DNA of 23,478 nt from contig DAOMOP010000044.1 in assembly GCA_035444405.1 (NCBI GenBank), forward strand, positions 1 to 23,478, read 5' to 3'. A program made the position numbers and the translations under genes. Below are positions 8,059 through 16,133 of the stretch, one piece after another. The notes beneath the pieces were generated by a model. It was given only the letters and a program-made list of their open reading frames with translations. It did not search any database and was not told where the DNA came from. This stretch comes from DAOMOP01 sp035444405 (GTDB taxonomy: Bacteria > Pseudomonadota > Gammaproteobacteria > Burkholderiales > Rhodocyclaceae). Numbering within the stretch: the stretch's first letter is position 1; each line of letters opens with the position of its first letter.

Positions 8059-9774
8059 CTAACCGCTCGCGCTGCCGTACCCCACGCATACACGATCGCG
8101 GCCGGCGTGCTTGGCCGCATAGGCGCCGGCGTCGGCGTCGGCGAGCAGGCGATCGAAGTCGCGTGCGTCGAGCGCATGCCGTGTCGCCACGCCGATGCTG
8201 ACGGTCACGCCGATCGCATCGCCGGCCGCGCCGTCGAGCCGGGTGGCGGCGACGACGCGGCGCAGCTGCTCGGCGATCTGCAAGGCCTGCTCGAGACCGG
8301 TGTCGCACAGCAGCACGACGAACTCCTCGCCACCGAAGCGCGCGATCAGGTCGACCACGCGCAGGTTGCTCGACAGCACGTTGGCGATGCTGCGCAGGCA
8401 CTCGTCGCCGACCAGGTGACCGTAGTGGTCGTTGATCGCCTTGAAGTGGTCGATGTCGATCAGCAGCAGCGACAGGCTGCCGCCGCTGCGGCTCTGGCGG
8501 GCCACCTCGAGGTCGTAGCGGCTCATGAACTTGCGCCGGTTCGCGAGCCCGGTCAGCGGGTCGTGCAGCGCCATCTGCTCGAGCTCGCGTTGCGCGCGCG
8601 TGAGCTCGGTGACGTCGACGTCGACGCCGCGATAGCCGGCATACTCGCCGGCCTCGTCGAACACCGGCTGTGCGCTGCACGAGATCCACACCTCGGAGCC
8701 GTCGAAGTGACGGCTGCGGATCAGCCTGCGCTCGATCGGCCGGCGCTCGGCGATGGCGCCGACGATCTCGCAGTTGGCGGCACTGGCGTCGCAGTCGCTG
8801 CCGCACAGGTGCGCCCAGCGGTTCTCGCCGATCAGCGCGAGGTCGGAGCGCCCGAGGATCTTCTCCTGGCCCTGCAGAAAGGTATAGCGGCCCTGGCGGT
8901 CGGTCTCCCAGATGTAGGTCGGCGAGAAATTGACCGCCTCGCTCATCAGGTCGCGGACGTGGCGGATCGTGCGCTCGTTGCGCACGCGCTCGGTGATGTC
9001 GTTGTAGGTGGTCACGAAGCCGAGCGTGCGCCCGTCGGCGACGACGATGCGGCCTTCGACCTCGAGCACGCCGCCGTCGCCGCGTGTGCGCTCGAGCCGG
9101 TGCGGTTCGAAGCGGCGCGCGAGCTCGACCATCTGGCGCACCTTCTCGTCCGGGTCCACGGCGCCGTATTCGCCGCGCTCGGCATTGAAGCGGATCACGT
9201 CGGGAAAGGTCACGCCGGGCTTCATCAGGCTATCGGGCAGGTCCTGGATCTGGATGAAGGCCGGGTTCCACAGCACCAGGTTGAGCGCCTCGTCGACGAC
9301 GGTCACGCCCTGCGGCAGCGCATTGACGACGGCATCGAGATAGCTCGCCGCGCGGCGGGCGTCCTCCTCGGCCCGCTTGCGTTCGGTGATGTCGGTGTAG
9401 ATGGTGACGAAGCCGCCGTCGGGCAGCGGATTGCCGCGGATCTCGAGGATGCGTCCGTCGGGACGGGCGCGCTCGAACACGTGCGCCTCGCGCCGTCGCG
9501 CCCGCTCGACGACGGCCGTGGCCAGCACCTGCGGATCGCCGGCGCCGTATTCGCCGCGCTCGGCGTTGAAGATGGCCAGCTGCTGCAGGCTCGGCAGGCC
9601 ATCCTCGAACAGCGTGTCGGGAAAATCCAGCAGCTCGCGGAACTGCCGGTTGCACATGACCATGTTCAGGTCGCGGTCGAAGCGCGTCACGCCGCTCGGC
9701 AGGAAGTCGATCATCTCCTGCAGCGCATGGTCCGCGAACGCGGCCGCCTGGCCGGCCGTCGGCTGCTCGTTCAT
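8059..9774 (-). CDS. Triple-PAS diguanylate cyclase (GGEEF)
   Basis: This predicted cytoplasmic sensor enzyme makes cyclic di-GMP from GTP. Its 571 residues contain three PAS domains (about 20-132, 145-263 and 275-392) followed by a GGDEF domain (395-565). The active-site motif is GGEEF at 481-485, with the metal-binding Asp440 in LLLIDIDHFKAIND. The allosteric I-site RxxD is intact (RVVD, 472-475), so product inhibition is expected. PAS1 and PAS2 look like an internal duplication: both contain FNAERGEYGA followed by an acidic/DP segment and end in DITER. PAS3 has a Cys cluster at 324, 328 and 335. There is no EAL domain, signal peptide or membrane helix. I chose ATG 9774, 12 bases after GGGAG; GTG 9783 is an alternative. 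The downstream ATM1-type exporter is 10 bp away. Confidence 0.93.
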   Translation of the reverse strand: MNEQPTAGQAAAFADHALQEMIDFLPSGVTRFDRDLNMVMCNRQFRELLDFPDTLFEDGLPSLQQLAIFNAERGEYGAGDPQVLATAVVERARRREAHVFERARPDGRILEIRGNPLPDGGFVTIYTDITERKRAEEDARRAASYLDAVVNALPQGVTVVDEALNLVLWNPAFIQIQDLPDSLMKPGVTFPDVIRFNAERGEYGAVDPDEKVRQMVELARRFEPHRLERTRGDGGVLEVEGRIVVADGRTLGFVTTYNDITERVRNERTIRHVRDLMSEAVNFSPTYIWETDRQGRYTFLQGQEKILGRSDLALIGENRWAHLCGSDCDASAANCEIVGAIAERRPIERRLIRSRHFDGSEVWISCSAQPVFDEAGEYAGYRGVDVDVTELTRAQRELEQMALHDPLTGLANRRKFMSRYDLEVARQSRSGGSLSLLLIDIDHFKAINDHYGHLVGDECLRSIANVLSSNLRVVDLIARFGGEEFVVLLCDTGLEQALQIAEQLRRVVAATRLDGAAGDAIGVTVSIGVATRHALDARDFDRLLADADAGAYAAKHAGRDRVCVGYGSASG

Positions 9775-9893
9775 GTCCAACACCGTCTCCCGCGTCGAAC
9801 GCCGTCATGTTGCCGTAATAGTTGTATGACGGATCATGAAGCAGCCACGGCGATCCTGCAATGCTCTCGGCGCCAATGCGGCCCCGCGACTGC

Positions 9894-10532
9894 TCAGTTC
9901 TGGCGGCCGGCCAGCAGCAGGTTCACCGCCAGCCCGATGAAGATGACGCCGGCCACGCGGTCGAGCCACGGCCCGAGGCGCGGGCGGCGCGCGAGCACGG
10001 CACCGATGCGGCCGGCGGCATACGCGATGGCGCCGAAGACGAGCACGGTCTGGACCGCGAAAACGGAGCCCAGCGTGACCATCTGCCATTGCACCGCGCC
10101 GTGCGCCGGCTGCGCGAACTGCGGCAGGAAGGCGAGGAAGAACAGCGCGACTTTCGGATTGATCGCGTTCGCAATGAAGCCGCGTGCGACGTAGCGGCGC
10201 CACGGCAGTGGCCGGGCGCGGCCTTCGGCGGGCGCGCCGATGCCCGCGCCGCTGCGCAGGGCCTGCACGCCGAGCCAGCACAGGTAGGCCGCGCCGGCGA
10301 GCTTCAGTGCGAAGAAGGCGTTCGGCGACGCGAGCAGCAGCGCGCTCACGCCCAGCGTCGCCCACAGCGTGTGCGTGAAGCAGCCGAGCGCACAGCCGAG
10401 CGCGATGCCGAAGCCGGCCCGCGGCCCGCGCGCGAGGCTTTGCCCCAGCACCATCAGATTGTCCGGGCCGGGGGCGAAAGTGATCACGATCGACAGGGCG
10501 AGAAAGGCAGCGAGGCTCTCGATGGACAGCAT
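9894..10532 (-). CDS. LysE/RhtB-family amino-acid exporter
   Basis: This encodes a small inner-membrane protein of 212 residues with about six hydrophobic segments. The family signature near the N terminus, FAPGPDNLMVLGQSLARGPRAGFGIALG (residues 19-46), and the central block ARGFIANAINPKVALFFLAFLPQF (about 115-138) identify the LysE/RhtB exporter group, which moves amino acids such as lysine, homoserine or threonine out of the cell. The start ATG at 10532 lies 14 bases after the HDOD gene ends, so it is probably the third gene of the DUF1631-HDOD-LysE series. Its ribosome binding site is poor, consistent with coupling to the gene before it. The substrate cannot be told from sequence. Confidence 0.9.
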   Translation of the reverse strand: MLSIESLAAFLALSIVITFAPGPDNLMVLGQSLARGPRAGFGIALGCALGCFTHTLWATLGVSALLLASPNAFFALKLAGAAYLCWLGVQALRSGAGIGAPAEGRARPLPWRRYVARGFIANAINPKVALFFLAFLPQFAQPAHGAVQWQMVTLGSVFAVQTVLVFGAIAYAAGRIGAVLARRPRLGPWLDRVAGVIFIGLAVNLLLAGRQN

Positions 10533-10546
10533 GGCGGTATGGGGGC

Positions 10547-11467
10547 TCAGGTGTGCAAGAGGGGAACGGGCAGGCCGACCAGACCGGTCCAGTCGCGCAG
10601 GGCCGGCAGCGAATCGGCGAGGATCTGGTGCATCGTGTCGGCTTCGAGGCCGAGAATGGCGGCACGCAGCGCCGCCAACGCGAGGGCGTCGTCACCGCCG
10701 TCGTGACCGGCATCGAGCGCGCCGCGGCTCAGCGCCTCGGCCAGCTGCAGAACGCCCGCCAGGCGGTGCTGCGTCGAGCCGGCCGTGGCGCCGCCGCCTT
10801 CCGGGTCGCGCTGCCAGTACACGACGTCGGCCAGCGCGATCGGCAGCTGCCAGTCGGCGAGCAGCACCGCCGACAGCTCGTGGTGGTCGAAGCCGAAGGT
10901 CGTGCGCTCGCGCGCGGCGAGCTCATCGTCGCGGCCTGCCGTCTGTGCCAGCACCGTCGCGTATGCGCGCGGGCTGGCGGTGGCGAAGGCGAGGCGGCCG
11001 ACGTCGGCCAGCAGGCCGAGCGAAAAGGCGTCGCCAGCCGCTCGTGCCACACCGTGTCGCACCAGCGCCTCGGTGAGCACGGCCTTGTGCAGCGCGCCGA
11101 TCCAGAAGCGGGTGTAGTCGAAGCCGGGGCAGTGCGGGCGCGCGGGCTGCGAGATCAGCGACAGCGCCAGGGCGTGGGCACGGATCACGTCGAGCCCGAG
11201 GCGCTGCACGGCGCCCTTCAGGTCCAGCCCGGCCGGTGTGGCGCCAAAGCGCGCCGCGCGGGCCGCACGCAGCACGAAACCGGTCAGCGCCGGATCGGAG
11301 CGCAGCACCCGCACGCTGTCGTCGAGGCTGGCACGCTCGTCGCGTGCGATCTCGATCAGCTTGGCGGCCGTGCCATGCGGGGTCGGCAAGGCCTCGGCCG
11401 CGAGCAGATACCTGCGGATGTCGCCGACCACCTGCCGGCGCGAGCGCTGCGGGAAAGTGTCCGTCAT
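10547..11467 (-). CDS. HDOD-domain signalling protein
   Basis: This is a 306-residue protein with an HDOD domain (about residues 15-215), a non-catalytic relative of HD phosphohydrolases common in bacterial signalling. Visible family features are LPTPHGTAAKLIEIARDERASLDDSVRVLRSDPALTGFVLRAA and the FSLGLLADVGRLAFA segment. In the latter, the His-Asp pair of active HD domains is missing (LLADVG instead of LLHDIG), so no phosphodiesterase activity is expected. The C-terminal third has no domain I recognise. Its ATG overlaps the stop of the DUF1631 gene in an ATGA arrangement, which indicates coupled translation. With the neighbouring GGDEF gene it points to a signalling neighbourhood, but its partner is unknown. 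Confidence 0.85.
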   Translation of the reverse strand: MTDTFPQRSRRQVVGDIRRYLLAAEALPTPHGTAAKLIEIARDERASLDDSVRVLRSDPALTGFVLRAARAARFGATPAGLDLKGAVQRLGLDVIRAHALALSLISQPARPHCPGFDYTRFWIGALHKAVLTEALVRHGVARAAGDAFSLGLLADVGRLAFATASPRAYATVLAQTAGRDDELAARERTTFGFDHHELSAVLLADWQLPIALADVVYWQRDPEGGGATAGSTQHRLAGVLQLAEALSRGALDAGHDGGDDALALAALRAAILGLEADTMHQILADSLPALRDWTGLVGLPVPLLHT

Positions 11468-13555
11468 CGTGCCGGCCTCCGGTTGCCGCCTTGATAGTCG
11501 TCGAGCACGTCGGCGACGATGCGGTCGATGAGCGGCTCGTCGTCGGCCAGTCGCGCCTCGCCGCTCGCGAGCTTGCGCGCGAGCTCGCTGCGCGTGAGCG
11601 CCAGGGCGCGCTGCCCCTGGCGATTGGCGAACAGATACATCGTGCGCGCCGGGCTCACCCAGGTCAGGCGCACCGCGCGTCGGCCGCCCGCATCGACCGC
11701 GAGCTCGATCCAGGCGCCGCGCCGCAGGGTGCCGAGCTCGGGCGGCTCGTGGCCGGCCGGGGCTCCGTCGCCGGCGCCTCGGGCGGTTCTGGCGCCGGGC
11801 TCGCCATGCCGGCCTTGACCGCCTGCGCATGCAGCTTGACGAGCGCGGCGAAGAAGGCCTCGCGCCGCGCCGGCGCGACCTCCTGCGCGTCCAGTCCTGC
11901 GCGCACGCCTTCGAGCAGGCGCGGCAGGCACTGCACGAGGCGCTGGCGCTCGTCAGCGCCGCGCTTCGGGCGCACGCTCCACACGAGGCTGTCCATCGTG
12001 TCGACGGCGGCGCGCCACGGGCCGCCGTCTTCGCCCCCGCTGCGCGCGGCCGCCGCGAGCACGCCCAGCCAGTGCTCGGACAGGAATGCGCGAATCGGCG
12101 CCGGCAGCGCGCCGTCGGCGCAGTACGCGGCGATCGCGCCTTCGGCCACGGTGCGCGCGAGCTCGCACTGCTCGCGCTGTGCCAGGCGTGCGGTCAGCGC
12201 GGCGGCCTTCTCGTCGGCCTGGCGTTCCTGCTCGGCGAGAAAGGCCTCGAAGCTCGCCAGACAGGATGCGAACACGCCGCTGTCCTCGCAGGCCTCGTTC
12301 TGGATGCGCAGCACCAGCGGTTCGGCGGCGCGGTACAGCGTCGCATCGAGCGCGAGCTCGCCGTCCCAGGTGGCAGCGGCCTGAGCCATCGTGTTGATCA
12401 AGCGGCGGGCCGGGTGGTTGCGGTTCGAGAAGAAGCCGTGGTCGACGAGTGCGAGCTTGAGCACCGGCAACTGCAGGCGCCCGATCAGACCCTTCATCGC
12501 GTCGGGCACGCGCGTGTCGTCGAAGATGAAATCGAACAGCGTCGCGACGACGTCGATGACGATGCCGTCGATCGTGCCGACGTGCTTGCCGAGCCCGGCG
12601 TCGCGCAGGCCGTGCAGCACGTTCATCGTCGCGCTCGCGTTCGGGTCGATGCTGAAACGCTCGCCGCCCAGCGTGACGTCGGCCTCCCCGCGCTGCAGGC
12701 GGCCGATCGCCTGCGCGATGCCGGCGCTGGCGCCGGCGGCCGCCCNNNNNNNNNNAGCGCGCCGCCGTCGGGCGCCTCGGGCGGCGCGAACAGCTGTCGG
12801 AGCACGTCGGCGGCGTCGGGCGCGCGCGCTCGTGCTGCGCCCGCATCGGTCGTGCCTGCGCGGCGAACGGCGTGGCGGATGCGCGGCAGCACGCGCCGCG
12901 CGACCAGATGCCGGTTGACGTCGTGATAGAGCGTGCGCAGTTCCGGAGCAAGCTTGCGCGTGAGCTGCTCGAACAGCAGAGTCCTGGCCGGGCGAGGGCA
13001 GTCCAGTGCCCAGCAGGCTTCCTTGAGTGCCTCCGAGATCGCTTCGGGGCCGACCGGATTGTCCGCCGCCTTCAGGTCGGCGATGCCGAGCATCAGCGCG
13101 ACGCGCGGCTGCAGGTCCTTCAGTTCCTCCTCGCACGCGCCCTGCAGCACGCTCGCCTGGCCCTTGACCGTCAGTGTCTCTGAGAACGATTGGTCGTCGA
13201 CCAGCGCGAGTTCGATCGCGCCCTGACTGTCGCGTCCGTACAGGCTGGCGCCGGGCGCCGCATGCTGGCGCGCGAGCTCGCCGAATGCAGCGTCGAAGGC
13301 GCTGCCGAAGGCCACCTCGAGCGCCTGTCCGTCGGTGCGCAGTTGCGTGCGCAAGCCGTCGAGCATTTCTGCATCTTCCGCGTTGGCGGTATTGTCGCGG
13401 CGTGCGTCGAGCTCCTCGAGCAGCGCGTCGCGCAAGCGCGCAAGCGTCGCGCAGGCGCGCTCGCGCACCAGCTCGCGGCACTCGGACAGCACCCCGGCAT
13501 ACGGCCGCCGCCCGAATTCGTCGCTGCTGTGGCTCACGCCGGTTGAATCGATCAC
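11464..13555 (-). CDS. DUF1631 family protein, frame interrupted twice
   Basis: This is one long DUF1631 gene (about 700 residues if intact) spread over three frames. The N-terminal part (13555 to 12756) starts at GTG with GGAG six bases ahead and includes ECRELVRERACATLARLRDALL. The middle part (12745 to about 11765) includes DVVATLFDFIFDD and LINTMAQAAATWD. The C-terminal part (about 11765 to 11464) includes LRRGAWIELAV, RLTWVSPARTMYLFANRQGQ and PLIDRIV, all typical of the family. The first frame change is at the 10-N gap, so the true gap is 2 modulo 3. The second lies near 11755-11770 in a GAGCCCCGGCC context and looks like one missing C. Because all three parts are well conserved, an assembly error is more likely than a pseudogene. 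DUF1631 proteins are large cytoplasmic proteins without a firm function. The gene overlaps the HDOD gene by 4 bases. Confidence 0.85.
12746..12755. other. Assembly gap (10 N) inside the DUF1631 gene
   Basis: Ten undetermined bases, probably a fixed-size placeholder. The coding frame differs by one base on either side, so the real missing length should be 2 modulo 3. It falls in a low-complexity Ala/Gly/Pro-rich linker. Confidence 0.99.
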
Positions 13556-13795
13556 GTGGTGCTCCGTTTGGCCGTACGCGCCGTGGCGGGCCCCCGCGGT
13601 CGCTGCGGCCACTCCCACTGGGCCGCGCGCCCGCCCCGGCGCGCGGGCGGCAGCTGCCCGGCGATGACGGCCCACGTCGCGACGGCGGCAGCCATGGCAT
13701 GCGGCTGCGACGGACAGCGTGGAGTTTCTCACAGCTCGGGCCGTCGACGGAAATGTCGGCCGATGGCGGTCGTGCGCCGGCCGGCCCGCGCCGAC
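13556..13795. other. Upstream spacer of the DUF1631 gene
   Basis: This is 240 bp between the start of the DUF1631 gene and the promoter of the DUF1302 operon, which run in opposite directions. It must hold the DUF1631 promoter, but I see no convincing -10/-35 pair on the minus strand; the sequence is GC-rich, with only the ribosome binding site GGAG (next to 13555) standing out. No conserved small ORF or RNA gene is apparent. Confidence 0.5.
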
Positions 13796-13841
13796 TTGAC
13801 AGCGGCGCGATAAGCCGTAAGATTCAAACAAACGTTTGAAT
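13796..13841 (+). promoter_or_regulatory. Sigma-70 promoter with PsrA-like operator ahead of the DUF1302 operon
   Basis: TTGACA (13796-13801) and TAAGAT (13818-13823) are separated by 16 bp and make a strong sigma-70-type promoter. Overlapping the -10 box and running past the start point is the 20-bp perfect inverted repeat ATTCAAACAAACGTTTGAAT (13822-13841), with 8-bp arms and a 4-bp centre; one further base pair extends the arms here. An almost identical element stands before the TetR gene at 21077-21122 (37 of 46 bases identical). The core CAAAC-N4-GTTTG fits the published consensus of Pseudomonas PsrA. Binding there would block polymerase, so repression by the downstream TetR/PsrA-like protein is the natural reading. 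Confidence 0.88.
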
Positions 13842-14038
13842 CATGCTCCGTGGATGACTGCTGCCGGCCCGGGTGGCGTGGCGCGCCTCGCGAGGTGCAC
13901 CGGGATATGCAATCGGGCTGGAGCGTGGGATGATGGCTGGCGCACGCGTGCCCCCGAGCCGTGTTCGTGGGCGTGCGTGTGCTCGAACGACGAGACGGGT
14001 TGCCGATTCGGCACCGCAACATCAGGGGAGGAGTTCGC
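13842..14038 (+). promoter_or_regulatory. Long 5' leader of the DUF1302 operon
   Basis: About 200 nt separate the operator from the DUF1302 start. It includes a small hairpin TGCCG-ATT-CGGCA (14001-14013) roughly 26 nt before the start codon, and the ribosome binding site AGGGGAGGAG. A 62-codon reading frame from ATG 13854 ends in a TGA overlapping the DUF1302 ATG (ATGA), but it has no ribosome binding site and no recognisable family. I match no known riboswitch. Confidence 0.4.
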
Positions 14039-16102
14039 ATGACTCGCAAGATCGGGATGGCCGCCGTGCGGCGGCCGGCGTTCGCGCTTCGCAGGCTCGG
14101 TGCGGCGGTGGCGCTCGCGCTCGCGGCTCCGGCGACGGTGCTGGCGTTCGAGTTCCAGAGCGCGGACGGCGCGCTGACCGGCAGCTTCGACACGACGCTG
14201 TCGATCGGTGCGCTGTGGCGCATGGAGTCGCGCGAGGCCTCGCTGATCGGCATCACCAGCGGCGGCACCTCGCGCGACCCGAACGCCGACGACGGCAATC
14301 TCGCGTACAAGCGCGGCGAGCTCGTGTCCGCGCCGGTCAAGGCCACCCACGACCTCGAGCTCGCCTACCGCAATTTCGGTGCCTTCCTGCGTGCGTCGTA
14401 CTTCTACGACGAGGCGATCATGAGCAAGGGCGCGCTCGGCTCGCGCGCGCGGCGCGAGATCGGTCGCGACGCCGAGATCCTCGACGCCTTCGTGCGCGGC
14501 ACCTTCGAGGTCGGCGGGCGCAATCTCAACGTGCGTGTGGGCAAGCAGGTCGTCAACTGGGGCGAGAGTACCTTCATCTTCAACGGCATCAACGTGCTGA
14601 ACCCGGTCAACGTGAGCCGCCTGCGCATGCCCGGCTCGGAGCTGCGCGAAGGGCTGATCCCGACGCCGATGATCTGGGCCTCGCAGGAGCTCAGCGACAA
14701 CGTGTCGGTCGAGGCGGTGTGGATGGCGCAGTGGGAGAAGACCCGGATCGATCCGGTCGGCACCTTCTTCAGCACCAACGACTTCGTCGGCCGCGGTGGC
14801 GAGCGTGCCTTCACCGGCTTCGGCCGGCGCAACGACGCGAACGGGGCGCTCGGCGTGTTCCCGCTCCACCCGACCGCGGCGCTGTGGGCACCGCGCTCGA
14901 AAGACCGCAAGCCGGGCGATGGCGGCGAGTACGGGCTTGCGCTGCGGGCCTTTCTGCCGCAGCTCAACTTCACCGAGATCGGCCTGTTCCACGTCAATTA
15001 CCACAGCCGCACGCCGTTCGTGTCGGGCTTTCGCGGCGGCATCACGGCGGCCGGCACGATCTCGAGCAACCTCGGCGCGATGCAGGCCGGCGCGCTCACG
15101 GCAGCCGGCATTCCGGCGGTCGCCAACGGCATTCCCGGCTGCACCGCGCTCGACATCCCGACTTTCGGCGCGCTGCACACGGCCGCCAACATCGGCGCGC
15201 TGGCCGGCGTGCTGGGCGGCAACGTCGCCGCGGCGACCGCGCTGTCGGCGGTGAACGCGACCAACGCGGCGTGCGCGAGCGCGGCGCTGCGCGGCGGCGC
15301 CGGCACCTACTTCGTCGACTATCCGAAGGACATCAAGCTGTACGGCGTGAGCTTCAACACCGCCGGACCGGCTGGCATCGCGCTGCAGGGCGAATACTCG
15401 TACCGGCGCAACCAGCCGCTGCAGCTGCCGTCGGCCGAGCTGCTCGGTGCGGCGCTGGGCATCGGCAATCAGCTCACCAGCACCAACCCGCTCGAGGCCG
15501 CGGCGGTGCCGTACGGCGCCGAGATCACCGGCTATCGGCGCGTGAAGATGCACCAGATGCAGGTCACCGCCACCAATATCTTCGGCCCCACGCTCGGCGC
15601 CGAGCAGCTCGTGGTGGTCGGCGAGGTCGGCTACACGCGCCTGCAGCTGCCCTCGGGGCAGAAGTTCGCCGCGCCGGGCTGCCACCTGCCGCAGCCGGGC
15701 TCGGCGACGGCCGCCTCGTTCGGCTCGACCGACTCGGGCTGCTTCGCGACGAAGAACTCGTGGGGTTACCGGCTGCTCGGACGGCTCGATTATCCGAACG
15801 CGATCGGCGCCGCGACGCTGTCGCCGCGCCTCGCGTTCTCGCACGACGTGAACGGGCGCAGCCCCACCTTCAACGAGGGCGCCAAGGCCGTGACGCTCGG
15901 CCTCGGCTTCAACTACCGCCAGAGCTGGCAGGCCGACATCGCCTACACGGCCTTCTTCGGCGGCAAGAAGATCCGCGGCACGGATCCGGTCACGAGCCCG
16001 GCGGCCGGCTTCCCGGCCGGCCAGCCGGCCTCGTATGCGAGCCACACGAATCCGCTCGTCGATCGGGACTTCCTCGCCGTCAGCGTCAGCTACTCATTCT
16101 GA
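14039..16102 (+). CDS. DUF1302 outer-membrane barrel protein
   Basis: This encodes a 687-residue DUF1302 protein. The signal peptide (residues 1-36, likely cleavage after VLA) is followed by FEFQSADGALTGSFDTTLSIGALWR, the usual DUF1302 N terminus, and family blocks VGKQVVNWGESTFIFNGINVLNP, YFVDYPKDIKLYGVSFNTAGP and LSPRLAFSHDVNG. The C terminus ends in alternating hydrophobics with terminal Phe (VSVSYSF), the outer-membrane barrel insertion signal. Residues about 345-420 form an Ala/Gly-rich insertion with two Cys, and a second Cys pair lies near 547 and 567; these are probably surface loops. The start at 14039 has AGGGGAGGAG seven bases ahead. DUF1302 is often paired with DUF1329, as here, and is thought to handle hydrophobic compounds, though no substrate is proven by the sequence. 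It is the first gene of the operon. Confidence 0.92.
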   Translation: MTRKIGMAAVRRPAFALRRLGAAVALALAAPATVLAFEFQSADGALTGSFDTTLSIGALWRMESREASLIGITSGGTSRDPNADDGNLAYKRGELVSAPVKATHDLELAYRNFGAFLRASYFYDEAIMSKGALGSRARREIGRDAEILDAFVRGTFEVGGRNLNVRVGKQVVNWGESTFIFNGINVLNPVNVSRLRMPGSELREGLIPTPMIWASQELSDNVSVEAVWMAQWEKTRIDPVGTFFSTNDFVGRGGERAFTGFGRRNDANGALGVFPLHPTAALWAPRSKDRKPGDGGEYGLALRAFLPQLNFTEIGLFHVNYHSRTPFVSGFRGGITAAGTISSNLGAMQAGALTAAGIPAVANGIPGCTALDIPTFGALHTAANIGALAGVLGGNVAAATALSAVNATNAACASAALRGGAGTYFVDYPKDIKLYGVSFNTAGPAGIALQGEYSYRRNQPLQLPSAELLGAALGIGNQLTSTNPLEAAAVPYGAEITGYRRVKMHQMQVTATNIFGPTLGAEQLVVVGEVGYTRLQLPSGQKFAAPGCHLPQPGSATAASFGSTDSGCFATKNSWGYRLLGRLDYPNAIGAATLSPRLAFSHDVNGRSPTFNEGAKAVTLGLGFNYRQSWQADIAYTAFFGGKKIRGTDPVTSPAAGFPAGQPASYASHTNPLVDRDFLAVSVSYSF

Positions 16103-16133
16103 GAAAGCGAAAGACCTCCAGGAGACACACGAC

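Noticed and set aside
7960..10194. A 744-codon plus-strand frame across the ABC exporter start, the diguanylate cyclase and part of the LysE gene
   Set aside because: It spans three real genes in antisense and shows no domain; open frames of this length are common opposite high-GC genes.
11464..11931. An independent 155-codon gene upstream of the HDOD gene
   Set aside because: Its second half is the known C-terminal part of DUF1631, while its first half (before about 11765) is an out-of-frame shadow of the DUF1631 middle; it is better treated as one gene with a frame break.
13555..13831. A longer N terminus for the DUF1631 protein
   Set aside because: The frame is open to 13831 but the added 92 residues are low-complexity and non-conserved, and the GTG at 13555 has a well-spaced GGAG.
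13841..16045. A 734-codon minus-strand frame opposite DUF1302
   Set aside because: It is a shadow of the DUF1302 gene: low complexity, no motif and no ribosome binding site.
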